From Streptomyces longwoodensis (lineage in GTDB: Bacteria; Actinomycetota; Actinomycetes; Streptomycetales; Streptomycetaceae), in contig NZ_KQ948551.1 of assembly GCF_001514125.1 (NCBI RefSeq), positions 209,291 through 273,290 on the forward strand: a DNA stretch of 64,000 nt, written 5' to 3'. The number at the start of each line of letters is the position of its first letter. Position 1 is the first letter of the stretch. The notes under the pieces are model-generated. The model worked only from the letters and a program-made list of their open reading frames with translations. It ran no database searches and was not told where the DNA came from. Below are positions 1 to 7,532 of this stretch, piece after piece. A program made the translations under genes and the position numbers.

Positions 1-397
1 GGTCGCCGAGGAGGCCGGGCAGCAGCCGTACCGGATCCCCGACACCGGTGACCTCGCCGCCGACCTCAAGGCGGTGCTGCGGGCCACGGTCGACGAACTC
101 CTCGACCCCCGCTTCGAGGCGCCCTCGCGCGCCCTGGCCGCCGAGGGGCTGGTGAACGAGCAGCTGGGGCGCGCGTTCGTGGCCAAGCTCCTGGAGCCCC
201 AGCTCCAGCTGTACGTCGAGCGGCTGCGCTCCGCCCAGGAGGCGGGCCAGGTCCGCGCCGGGGTCGATCCGCGCATCGCGCTGGAACTGTTCGTCTCCCC
301 GCTCGCCCAGCGCTGGCTCCAGCGCACCGGTGAGATCTCCCACACCTACACCGACACCCTCGTCGACTACGCGCTGCACGGACTCGCCCCCCGCTGA
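1..397 (+). CDS. TetR/AcrR-family regulator, C-terminal part (5' truncated)
   Basis: The reading frame is open from base 2 to the TGA at 395-397 and encodes about 131 residues; the N-terminal helix-turn-helix lies outside the window. The visible part is all helical. Its features (VNEQLGRAFVAKLLEPQL, then RIALELFVSPLAQRWL and a final TLVDYALHG helix) fit the ligand-binding and dimerisation domain of TetR regulators with a TetR_C_11/16-like tail. The family represses transporter or enzyme genes until a small molecule binds. No target can be named because the upstream neighbours are missing. Confidence is in the family, not the function. Confidence 0.7.
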   Translation, partial: VAEEAGQQPYRIPDTGDLAADLKAVLRATVDELLDPRFEAPSRALAAEGLVNEQLGRAFVAKLLEPQLQLYVERLRSAQEAGQVRAGVDPRIALELFVSPLAQRWLQRTGEISHTYTDTLVDYALHGLAPR

Positions 398-574
398 CGC
401 GCCCGCCCCCGCCCGCCCCGCCCGCCGTGAGCCGGGCGGAGCACCCGGTGACCGGTGTGCGCCCCCGCGTGCTCCTCGTCCCACCTGCCCGGACGCGGCC
501 CCCCGGTCCCCCGGAGCGCGGGAAGGTGGGACCATGGGGCATGCTGTCCGCACAACAGCGAGGCGAGGGGACGG

Positions 575-1306
575 ATGAGCGCGGAGTTCGGTGGCCGGAC
601 CGGCCTGCGGGGCAGGATCTCCCAGTGGCTGCGCGGGAGCGGCCCGCAGGAGGCCGCCGGCGACGGCGGCCGTGAGGAGCTGCTGCTCGCCGCCGCCGGA
701 GCGGGACTGCCGCTCGCGCCCGCCGCGCACCCCGCCGCCGGCTACCGGTGCTCCTGCGACCGCGTGGGCTGTCCCACCCCCGCCCGGCACCCGGTGTCCT
801 TCGCCTGGCAGACGCAGTCCACCACCGACCGCGCCCAGGTCGAGCGCTGGGCCCGCCACGAGCCGCAGGCCAACTTCATCACCGCGACCGGCATGACCCA
901 CGACGTCCTGGACGTGCCCGTGGAGGCCGGCCGCGAGGCCCTGGAGCGGCTGCTGAACTCCGGCGTGGAGGTCGGCCCGGTCGCCGAGAGCGACGACGGC
1001 CGCATGTACTTCTTCACCCTCACCCGCGGCACGCCCGAGGACGAGGACGAGTGGTGGCCCTGCGAGCTGGACTGCCACCCCGAGACCATGGACGAGCACC
1101 CCGGCCTGCGCTGGCACTGCCGGGGCTCCTACGTCCTCGTGCCGCCCTCCCGCCTCCCCGGCGACGACGGGCAGTCGGTGCACTGGGTGCGGGGCCCGGA
1201 ACACCCCCTGCCCGAGCCGCTGACGCTGCTGGAGTCCCTCACGGACGCCTGCGCCAAGTACGCGGGGCAGGACCAGTCGTCCTCCCCGTGGCCCCTGCGC
1301 CACTGA
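575..1306 (+). CDS. Bifunctional DNA primase/polymerase-like (prim-pol) domain protein
   Basis: This 243-residue protein starts at the ATG behind GGCGAGGGGACGG. It resembles the N-terminal prim-pol domain (archaeo-eukaryotic primase superfamily) that many Streptomyces carry as stand-alone small proteins. A Cys-rich element RCSCDRVGCPTPARHP (about residues 55-70) matches the zinc-binding segment seen in these proteins. It is followed by the WQTQSTTD and RWARHEPQANF blocks. The position that usually carries the catalytic Asp-x-Asp reads VLDVPVE, so one acidic residue appears lost; activity is doubtful. No replication genes are nearby. It could be a degenerate regulator or accessory protein instead. 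The gene ends 30 bp before a convergent lipoprotein gene, with a hairpin between. Confidence 0.65.
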   Translation: MSAEFGGRTGLRGRISQWLRGSGPQEAAGDGGREELLLAAAGAGLPLAPAAHPAAGYRCSCDRVGCPTPARHPVSFAWQTQSTTDRAQVERWARHEPQANFITATGMTHDVLDVPVEAGREALERLLNSGVEVGPVAESDDGRMYFFTLTRGTPEDEDEWWPCELDCHPETMDEHPGLRWHCRGSYVLVPPSRLPGDDGQSVHWVRGPEHPLPEPLTLLESLTDACAKYAGQDQSSSPWPLRH

Positions 1307-1310
1307 GGCA

Positions 1311-1334
1311 CCGGGCCCGCGGGGGACGGCCCGG
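1311..1334. terminator. Hairpin between convergent genes
   Basis: CCGGGCC (1311-1317) and GGCCCGG (1328-1334) form a perfect 7-bp stem with a 10-nt loop. It sits in the 30-bp gap between the prim-pol gene and the lipoprotein gene, which end towards each other. There is no T-tract, as is common for Streptomyces terminators. Confidence 0.5.
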
Positions 1335-1336
1335 CG

Positions 1337-2356
1337 TCACTCGCCCTTCGCGGAGGTGAGCCCCTCCACCCGGGCCAGCACCGCGACGCGGCCGCCCGCG
1401 CCCGCCGGGTCCACGGCCACCTGGTTCGCCACGAACTCCATCGTCAGCGTCTGCTTGATCTCGCCCGTGGTCAGCGCCCGCACGTTCGCGTTCGGCGCCG
1501 GCACGCTCGCGCCCTGCGCCGCCGTCTGCTTCACGAAGTGGTGCGAGCTGAAGAACACCAGCGCGCCCCCGTCCGCCGTGCGCAGCGCCACGGGCGCGTA
1601 GTCGCCGTCGGTCAGCGGCTCGTCGACGTACTGCGTGGCGAGCCCGGGCCGGCTCGCGTTCTTCTGCCGCTGTGCGCGCAGCGCGCTGGTGTTGCCGCCG
1701 TCCGCGAAGGAACTCCCGCCGCCCCGGAGGTAGTCGGCGTAGCCCTTGCTGAGGGTGCCGGGCGCGGCGGCGAGCCCGCCCGCGTCGGCCGGGACGGCCT
1801 CGGCCCAGCCGTCCCCGTCCTTCGCGAACTCCGGCAGCGCGCCCGGCGCGACGAGCGTGAGGTACGTGGCCTGCCACCGCTCGGAGGCGTCGTGGCGCTG
1901 GAACACCATCAGCCAGCGGGCCGAACCGCCCTTGTTGGCGCGGGCGTCGGCGACGAACCAGCGCGGCCAGCCGGCCTTCTTCGGGATCGTGTACCGCACG
2001 TCCGACAGCGCCAGCGGGGTGTGCTGCGGATTGCCCCCGGGGTGGTTGACGTGCCCCGCCTTCAGCCGGGCCGCGTCGATCACCTTGAGCGGCCCCGCGG
2101 TGTACGCGGCGTCGAGGGACGCGTCGTAGGCGGCGTCGGCCTTGTTGTACGCGGCGGTGAACTCCTCGACCGCGCGGGCCGCTTCACCGCGCGTGCTGGT
2201 CGGGATCACCTCGCGCTCCCCGTGGACGACCACGCAGCCGCTCGCGGTCAGCGAGACGACGGTCAGCGAGGCCGCCAGGAGGGCGCCGCGGTCACGCCTG
2301 CTGGGCCCTGGACGGCCGGTCCTCGGGCCGCGCTCCCTGGTCATCCGGTGCGTCAT
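1337..2356 (-). CDS. Lipoprotein, last gene of the efe iron operon
   Basis: This is a 339-residue predicted lipoprotein of unknown function. The hydrophobic stretch ALLAASLTVVSLTASGC ends in a lipobox with Cys41, preceded by an Arg-rich n-region with SRRD. The mature part has no domain I recognise; it reads as an extracytoplasmic protein (YTIPKKAGWPRWFVADAR, WLMVFQRHDASERWQATYLTL). The first ATG (2356) lies inside the end of efeU, a 65-bp overlap. No start codon exists between the efeU stop and the signal sequence, so the overlap is required. This position suggests translational coupling and a role linked to EfeUOB iron uptake. That role is inference. Confidence 0.7.
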   Translation of the reverse strand: MTHRMTRERGPRTGRPGPSRRDRGALLAASLTVVSLTASGCVVVHGEREVIPTSTRGEAARAVEEFTAAYNKADAAYDASLDAAYTAGPLKVIDAARLKAGHVNHPGGNPQHTPLALSDVRYTIPKKAGWPRWFVADARANKGGSARWLMVFQRHDASERWQATYLTLVAPGALPEFAKDGDGWAEAVPADAGGLAAAPGTLSKGYADYLRGGGSSFADGGNTSALRAQRQKNASRPGLATQYVDEPLTDGDYAPVALRTADGGALVFFSSHHFVKQTAAQGASVPAPNANVRALTTGEIKQTLTMEFVANQVAVDPAGAGGRVAVLARVEGLTSAKGE

Positions 2357-3188
2357 CCGGTGTCTTCACCTTCCCCTTCCCGGAGGCGAACCCTACCGGG
2401 GCGAGGAACAGGGCGAGCGTCGGGACCAGGTACAGCAGCCACACCGTGACCTGGAGGACCGTCGGGTCGGCCTGGAAGTTGAACACGCCCTTGAGCAGCG
2501 TGCCGTACCAGCTGTCCGGCGGGACCGCCCCGGTGATGTCGAAGGCCTGGTCCGTCAGCCCGGGCAGCCAGTCGGCCTCCTGCAGGTCGTGGAAGCCGTA
2601 GGCGAGCACGCCCGCCGCGACGACGACCAGCATGCCGCCGGTCCAGGTGAAGAACTTCGCCAGGTTGATGCGCAGCGCGCCGCGGTAGAACAGCCAGCCG
2701 AGGAGCACCGCGGTGGCCAGGCCCAGCGCCGCGCCGAGCAGCGGGCGGGGGGTGCCGTCGCCGGCCGCGTGCACGGACGTCCAGATGAACAGGGCGGTCT
2801 CCAGACCCTCCCGGCCCACCGCGAGGAACGCGGTCGCCACCAGCGCGCCGGTGCCCATGGCGAGGGCGGCGTCCAGCTTGCCGTGCAGCTCGGCCTTCAG
2901 GTGCCGGGCGGTGCGCCGCATCCAGAACACCATCCACGTCACCAGGCCGACGGAGATGATCGACAGGGAGCCGCCGAGGGCCTCCTGCGCCTCGAACGTC
3001 AGCTCCTGGGAGCCGAACTCCAGGGCGCAGCCGAAGCCGAGCGCGATCACCACCGCCGTGGCGACGCCGAGCCAGATCGGCTTCAGCGCGTCCCGGCGGC
3101 CGGTCTTGACCAGGTAGGCGATGAGGATGCAGACGACGAGGCTGGCCTCCAGGCCCTCGCGCAGTCCGATCAGGTAGTTGGAGAACAC
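2292..3188 (-). CDS. efeU: EfeU/FTR1-family ferrous iron permease
   Basis: This membrane permease of 298 residues moves iron across the cytoplasmic membrane in the EfeUOB system. It carries the two REGLE motifs that mark the FTR1/EfeU family: REGLEA near residue 10 (GLREGLEASLVV) and REGLETALF near residue 124. About seven hydrophobic segments are visible, followed by a charged C-terminal tail. It begins 3 bp after the efeB stop, so the order efeO-efeB-efeU forms one transcript. Iron control is expected from the boxes upstream of efeO. Family assignment is secure. Confidence 0.93.
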   Translation of the reverse strand: MFSNYLIGLREGLEASLVVCILIAYLVKTGRRDALKPIWLGVATAVVIALGFGCALEFGSQELTFEAQEALGGSLSIISVGLVTWMVFWMRRTARHLKAELHGKLDAALAMGTGALVATAFLAVGREGLETALFIWTSVHAAGDGTPRPLLGAALGLATAVLLGWLFYRGALRINLAKFFTWTGGMLVVVAAGVLAYGFHDLQEADWLPGLTDQAFDITGAVPPDSWYGTLLKGVFNFQADPTVLQVTVWLLYLVPTLALFLAPVGFASGKGKVKTPDDAPDDQGARPEDRPSRAQQA

Positions 3189-3191
3189 GGG

Positions 3192-4472
3192 TCAGGCCTC
3201 CTTGGCGAACAGCGTGCGGCCCCACCAGTCGTCCGCGTCGCGGACGCCGGGCGGCACGGCGAAGACCGCCGAACCCACGTGCTGGATGTACTCGTTGAGG
3301 GCGTCGGTGGCCAGGTTGCGCTGGATGCGCACGAACCCCTCACGCACGTCGCGCTGGTAGGCGAGGAAGAACAGGCCCGCGTCCAGCCGGCCCAGGCCGT
3401 CGGTGCCGTCGGTGAAGGAGTAGCCGCGGCGCAGGATCGTCGCGCCGCCGTTGGAGTGGGGGTGCGCGAGCCGCACGTGCGCGTCGGGCTTCATCGCCTT
3501 CAGGAACGGCTCGTCGTGCTCCTTGGCCTTGCCGACGGGGGCGCCCTCGCCCTTGTCGCGGCCGAACACGTCCTCCTGCTCCTGCAGCGAGGTGCGGTCC
3601 CAGGTCTCGATGTGCATGCGGATCCGGCGGGCCACCAGGTAGCTGCCGCCGGTCATCCAGCCGGGGCCGTCCTTCTCGCCGACCCAGACGAACTTGTCCA
3701 GCCGGTCCGTCTCGGTGCCCGCGATGTTGCGGGTGCCGTCCTTGAAGCCCATCAGGTTGCGCGGGGTCTGCGCGCCGGGCGTGGTCGAGGAGGTCTTGCC
3801 GAAGCCGAGCTGCGACCAGCGGATGACGACCTTGCCCATGCCGATGCGGGCCAGGTTGCGGATGGCGTGCACGGCGACCTGCGGGTCGTCGGCGCACGCC
3901 TGCACGCACAGGTCGCCGTGGCTCCGGTTCGGGTCGAGCGCGTCGCCGGCGAACTTCGGCAGGTCGATCAGCGCGTCCGGCCGCTGCGCCGCCAGGTCGA
4001 ACTTGGTGAACAGCGACGGGCCGAAGCCGATCGTCAGGGTCAGCCGGGACGGCTTGAGGCCCAGCGCCTCGCCGGTGTCGTCCGGCGGGGCCTCGGCGAG
4101 ACCGCCGTACGCGCCCTCGCCGACCGCCTGGCCGGCCGTCATCCGGCGGGCGGCCGCGGTCCAGTCCTTCAGCAGCTGGACGAACGCGGCCCGGTCCCGG
4201 GTGGTCACGTCGAACGCCGCGAAGTGCAGCCGGTCCTGCACGGGCGTGGAGATGCCCGCCTGGTGGGCGCCGTGGAAGGGCACCGCGCCGCCGGCGTCGG
4301 CGCCGGCCGGGTCCACGTCGTTGCCGACGCGGGTCATGGCGACGGCGCCGCCGGCCGCGGCGGCACCGAGCGCGAGTCCCGCGCCGCCCCAGCCGATCAG
4401 CGCGCGCCGGGAGGGCGCCTTGGCCGTGTGGTCGGTGCCGCCCGTGCTCGGGGTGCTGTCGGTGTCCGTCAT
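3192..4472 (-). CDS. efeB: EfeB: Tat-exported Dyp-type heme peroxidase/deferrochelatase
   Basis: This 426-residue heme peroxidase is the B component of EfeUOB, and oxidises ferrous iron or recovers iron from heme outside the membrane. The N-terminus has a twin-arginine signal (PSRRALIGWGGAGLALG, near residue 20). The Dyp-family GxxDG motif is GFKDGTRN, with Asp near residue 243. The proximal His lies in HPHSNGG near residue 340, followed by the conserved RRGYSF segment. The reading frame is open further upstream into efeO, but the ATG at 4472 gives the Tat leader directly and lies 17 bp after the efeO stop. Position between efeO and efeU supports the call. Confidence 0.93.
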   Translation of the reverse strand: MTDTDSTPSTGGTDHTAKAPSRRALIGWGGAGLALGAAAAGGAVAMTRVGNDVDPAGADAGGAVPFHGAHQAGISTPVQDRLHFAAFDVTTRDRAAFVQLLKDWTAAARRMTAGQAVGEGAYGGLAEAPPDDTGEALGLKPSRLTLTIGFGPSLFTKFDLAAQRPDALIDLPKFAGDALDPNRSHGDLCVQACADDPQVAVHAIRNLARIGMGKVVIRWSQLGFGKTSSTTPGAQTPRNLMGFKDGTRNIAGTETDRLDKFVWVGEKDGPGWMTGGSYLVARRIRMHIETWDRTSLQEQEDVFGRDKGEGAPVGKAKEHDEPFLKAMKPDAHVRLAHPHSNGGATILRRGYSFTDGTDGLGRLDAGLFFLAYQRDVREGFVRIQRNLATDALNEYIQHVGSAVFAVPPGVRDADDWWGRTLFAKEA

Positions 4473-4489
4473 GTCAGTCGAGTTCCCCG

Positions 4490-5629
4490 TTACTTGGCGA
4501 CGGCAGCGGCGAGCTTGGACAGCGGCTCGGCGAGCGCGTTGACCGCGTCCGACAGCTGCTTGCGGTCGGCGTCGCCGACCTTGTCGTAGGAGACGAAGTC
4601 GTACGACGTCTTGTCCGCGCGGTACTTGTCCAGCAGCGCGTCCAGCGCGGCGAACTGCTGGTCCAGTTCGGTGGTCAGGGCCTGGTCGTTCTTGCGGGCG
4701 ACCGGCTTGAGCAGGTCGTACGCCTTCTGCGCGCCCTCGACGTTGGCCTTGAAGTCGACCAGGTCGGTGTGCGAGAAGGTCTCCTCCTCGCCGGTGACCT
4801 TGCCGGTGGCGACCTCGTCCAGCAGCTCCTTGGCGCCGTTGGCCATGGAGGTGGGCGTGATGTCGGCGGTGCCGACCCGCTTCCGCCAGTCCGTCAGGTC
4901 GGTGACCAGCTGGTCGGCGAGGACCTTGCCGGCGGCGCTGACCGTGCCGTTCTTCCAGAGGGCCTTTTCCAGCGTGTGCCAGCCGGTCCACTTCTGCCCG
5001 GCCTCCAGGTCCGCCTCGCGCAGGTCGACCTTGGGGTCGATGTCGCCGAAGGACTCGGCGACCGGCTCGGTGCGCTCCCAGCCGATGCGCGAGGGCGCGT
5101 ACGCCTTCTTGGCGGCGGCGACGTCCCCGGCCTTCACGGCCGTCACGAACGCCTGCACCTTCGGCAGCGTCTCGTCGGCCTGCTGCTGCGTGTACTGGCG
5201 GTAGGCGGCCACGGCCTGGTCGAGCAGCGGGTCGCGCCGGGCGGTGCTGCCGCCGGTGACCTTGAGGGTCTGCCGGATGCCCTTGCCCTTCATGCCGGGC
5301 TTGCAGGCGATCTGGTACTCGCCCGCCTTCACCTCGGCGGTGACCCGCTGCTTGGTGCCCGGGCCGATGTTCTCCCGCTCGGTGACGACGCGGTCGTCGG
5401 GGAACAGGACGTAGACCTCGGTGACCTTGGAGCCCTTGTTCTGGATGGAGAGTTCGACGTGACCGGCGGAGATCTCCTTGACGGAGGTGTCGCACGTGTC
5501 GTCGGTCGCCGTGACGGAGATGACGCGGTCGCCGTCGGCGGCGTCGCTCTTCTCGGTGCAGCCGGTGACGGCGGTCAGGGCCGCCACGACGGAGACGGCG
5601 GTGACGACGGACACTCTGGCGGCTCGCAT
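4490..5629 (-). CDS. efeO: EfeO: lipoprotein with cupredoxin and imelysin (M75) domains
   Basis: This is the periplasmic-type binding component of the EfeUOB iron importer, 379 residues. A signal peptide ends in the lipobox AVTGC with Cys24. Residues about 35-130 form a cupredoxin-like domain (ISAGHVELSIQNKG, KAGEYQIACKPG). Residues 150-375 form the M75 imelysin domain, with GWERTEP and the HxxE metal motif in WHTLEKAL. It is the first gene of the efeO-efeB-efeU-lipoprotein operon. Two iron-box-like palindromes lie 27-70 bp upstream, so repression by an IdeR/DmdR-type protein with iron is likely. Confidence 0.93.
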   Translation of the reverse strand: MRAARVSVVTAVSVVAALTAVTGCTEKSDAADGDRVISVTATDDTCDTSVKEISAGHVELSIQNKGSKVTEVYVLFPDDRVVTERENIGPGTKQRVTAEVKAGEYQIACKPGMKGKGIRQTLKVTGGSTARRDPLLDQAVAAYRQYTQQQADETLPKVQAFVTAVKAGDVAAAKKAYAPSRIGWERTEPVAESFGDIDPKVDLREADLEAGQKWTGWHTLEKALWKNGTVSAAGKVLADQLVTDLTDWRKRVGTADITPTSMANGAKELLDEVATGKVTGEEETFSHTDLVDFKANVEGAQKAYDLLKPVARKNDQALTTELDQQFAALDALLDKYRADKTSYDFVSYDKVGDADRKQLSDAVNALAEPLSKLAAAVAK

Positions 5630-5655
5630 GCGGGCTCCCGGCCTGGCAGTTCGGA

Positions 5656-5673
5656 TTGGTGAGGCTCGCCTAA
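5656..5673. promoter_or_regulatory. Iron box 1 upstream of efeO
   Basis: Read on the minus strand the site is TTAGGCGAGCCTCACCAA. It closely follows the actinobacterial IdeR/DmdR iron-box pattern TTAGGTTAGGCTAACCTAA. It lies 27 bp before the efeO start codon, where bound repressor would block transcription under iron-replete conditions. Confidence 0.75.
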
Positions 5674-5679
5674 GTTATC

Positions 5680-5697
5680 TGAGGCTTACCTGCCTCA
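5680..5697. promoter_or_regulatory. Possible second iron box upstream of efeO
   Basis: TGAGGCTTACCTGCCTCA has perfect 6-bp arms (TGAGGC/GCCTCA) and an AGG-rich/CCT-rich pattern like the adjacent iron box, centred 24 bp from it. It may be a second dimer site for the same repressor. Match to the consensus is weaker than for box 1. Confidence 0.5.
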
Positions 5698-5828
5698 TAC
5701 AGCCCCGGGCCGTGATTCGCCTCTCATGGACGGTGTAAGAGCACGAGCCGGTCACGGCGTCCCAAACCGCACCCCATGCGGAGGTCAAGGGAGGTTCAAG
5801 GGAACCCGGTGGGTGCTTCAATGCGCGG

Positions 5829-6488
5829 GTGACTGACTACGACGTGCCCGCCTACGACGTGCTCCGCGTCTTCTGCGCGCCGAACGGCGGCTACGGCAAC
5901 GAACTGGGCGTGGTCCGCGACGGCTCGGCGCTGCCGGGGCGCGCGGAACGCCAGGCGCTCGCCGGGAAGCTCGGCTTCAGCGAGACGGTGTTCGTGGACG
6001 ACCCCGAGCGCGGCATCGTCGACATCTACACGCCCACCCTGCGCCTGCCCTTCGCCGGCCACCCCTGCGTCGGCGCCGCCTGGCTGCTCGACGTGCCTGA
6101 ACTCCGCACCCCGGCCGGGGTGGTGGGCGCCCGGCAGGACGGCGAGTTCTGCTGGATCGAGGCCCGCGCCGAGTGGGCCCCGCCGCGCACCCTGCGCCGG
6201 TACGCCACCGCCGCCGAGGTCGACGACCTCGCCGTGCCGCCGCCCGGCGAGTGGATCTACGCCTGGGCCTGGGAGGACGAGCCGGCGGGCCGGGTCCGGG
6301 CCCGCGCGTTCCCCGGCCGCGACGACGGCATCGAGGAGGACGAGGCCACGGGCGCGGCGGCCCTGCTGCTCACCGACCGGCTGGGCCGCGCCCTGAACAT
6401 CACCCAGGGCGCCGGATCGCAGATCCTGACGGCCCCCCAGCCGGGCGGCTGGGTGGAGATCGGCGGACGGGTGTACCTGGAGCGCTGA
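5829..6488 (+). CDS. PhzF/PhzC-family isomerase-like protein, short form
   Basis: This 219-residue protein of the PhzF fold starts at GTG 5829. Family members are isomerases or epimerases acting through a conserved Glu. Present are FCAPNGGYGNELGVV, the catalytic-Glu block GFSETVFV (Glu near residue 57), the TLRLPFAGHPCVGAAWLL core and the C-terminal DEATGAAALLLTDRLGR. Usual family length is about 260-300 residues, so the second half-domain is shortened. Substrate is unknown. It is transcribed alone, divergent from the iron operon. The shortening could make it a distinct subfamily. Confidence 0.8.
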   Translation: MTDYDVPAYDVLRVFCAPNGGYGNELGVVRDGSALPGRAERQALAGKLGFSETVFVDDPERGIVDIYTPTLRLPFAGHPCVGAAWLLDVPELRTPAGVVGARQDGEFCWIEARAEWAPPRTLRRYATAAEVDDLAVPPPGEWIYAWAWEDEPAGRVRARAFPGRDDGIEEDEATGAAALLLTDRLGRALNITQGAGSQILTAPQPGGWVEIGGRVYLER

Positions 6489-6582
6489 GCGTCGCACGTT
6501 CGGGTGGAACCGCGTGTGGGGGCGGCCGCCGCCGGGGAACCGATGGCCCTGACCAGTCACCCCTCCCGAACCGAGGAGACCC

Positions 6583-6789
6583 ATGCGCATCCGTTCGGCT
6601 CTCGCCGCCGTCGTCCTGACCGCCGCCCTGACCGCCGTGAGCGCGGCGACGGCCTCCGCCGCCGACCACGAGCAGCGCGGCGGCTCCGACGAGCACACCA
6701 CCTGCAGCACGTACCTCTACTTCATCGACACCGTCACGGCCGACCTCGGCGGTGCCGGCACGAACTGCGGCGACCTCTTCTTCTCCTGA
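6583..6789 (+). CDS. Small secreted protein (68 aa), unknown function
   Basis: The product has a clear signal peptide ([21 protein letters not shown], cleavage after ASA near residue 27) and a mature part of about 41 residues. Two Cys residues (TTCSTYLYF and GTNCGDLFF) could form one disulfide. The start ATG follows CCGAGGAGACCC, a good ribosome binding site. It resembles the many short exported proteins of Streptomyces with no assigned role. It ends before a long hairpin shared with the convergent heme oxygenase gene. Confidence 0.65.
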   Translation: MRIRSALAAVVLTAALTAVSAATASAADHEQRGGSDEHTTCSTYLYFIDTVTADLGGAGTNCGDLFFS

Positions 6790-6797
6790 CCCGCACC

Positions 6798-6844
6798 GGT
6801 GCCCCGGACCGCGCCCCGCTGCCGTGGGCGCGCCCCGGGGCACC
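6798..6844. terminator. Long two-part hairpin between convergent genes
   Basis: Outer arms GGTGCCCCGG (6798-6807) and CCGGGGCACC (6835-6844) pair perfectly. Inner arms CGCGCCC (6810-6816) and GGGCGCG (6826-6832) extend the stem. The structure fills most of the 64-bp gap between the small secreted protein gene and the heme oxygenase gene and would act in both directions. Confidence 0.8.
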
Positions 6845-6853
6845 CGCACGCCG

Positions 6854-7531
6854 TCACGCTGCCGGCAGGGCGCACTCCTCGCCCAGTTCCCGCAGGACCG
6901 CCGTGTTCAGCGCGAACGCCAGCCGGCACTCGGCCACCATCCGCTGCCGCTCCGGCCCGTCGGCGCCCACCTCGTCCAGCAGCCGCCGGTAGTCCCGCTT
7001 GAACGCGGCCGGACCCTGTATCCGGTCGAACACGTAGAAGCGCACGCCGTCGCCCCGCCGCGCGAATCCCCACGTCTTCTCCGCCCGGCCGCGGATGAAC
7101 TGGCCGCCCGACAGGTCACCCAGGTAGCGGGTGTAGTGGTGGGCGACGTACCCTGCGGGCCACCGGCTCGCACAGGCCCGTATCCGCTCCGCGTACGCGC
7201 GTGTCGCCGGCAGCGCGCTCAGCGACGCGCGCCAGCCGGGACCCCGCAGGTGCGCCAGGTCCCGCTCCAGCGCCGCGAGCCGGAACAGCTCCGGGCGCAC
7301 GAAGGGCCCGGCCACCGGGTCGGACGCCAGCCGCCCGGCCGGCGCCTCCAGCGCCTCGTAGACGCACCACAGCTGCTCGGTGTAGCGGGCGTACGCACCC
7401 ACGTCGAGGCGCCCGCCCAGCAGGTGGGCCAGGAACACCGAGGCCTCCGCCTCCGCGTGCTGGTCCCGGGTGGCGGTGCGCAGGAGCGCGGCGAGCGAGT
7501 CCACGGGGGGCGTCATCGGGGCCGGGTCCAC
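6854..7531 (-). CDS. Biliverdin-producing heme oxygenase
   Basis: Heme oxygenase opens the heme ring to biliverdin, carbon monoxide and iron; this protein has 225 residues. The proximal heme ligand is His25 in RDQHAEAE, followed by YTEQLWCVYEALE. The distal helix has HHYTRYLGDLSGGQ with the flexible glycines (about residues 130-143). The C-terminal FKRDYRRLLDEV and FALNTAVLREL helices fit the family. GTG 7531 starts one base after the map stop; an ATG at 7516 is an equally possible start. It is probably co-transcribed with map. Together with efeUOB nearby it fits iron recovery from heme, which is inference. Confidence 0.9.
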   Translation of the reverse strand: MDPAPMTPPVDSLAALLRTATRDQHAEAEASVFLAHLLGGRLDVGAYARYTEQLWCVYEALEAPAGRLASDPVAGPFVRPELFRLAALERDLAHLRGPGWRASLSALPATRAYAERIRACASRWPAGYVAHHYTRYLGDLSGGQFIRGRAEKTWGFARRGDGVRFYVFDRIQGPAAFKRDYRRLLDEVGADGPERQRMVAECRLAFALNTAVLRELGEECALPAA

Positions 7532-7532
7532 G

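Noticed and set aside
2142..4589. 815-codon plus-strand frame over the efe operon
   Set aside because: Antisense shadow of efeU and efeB with no recognisable motif.
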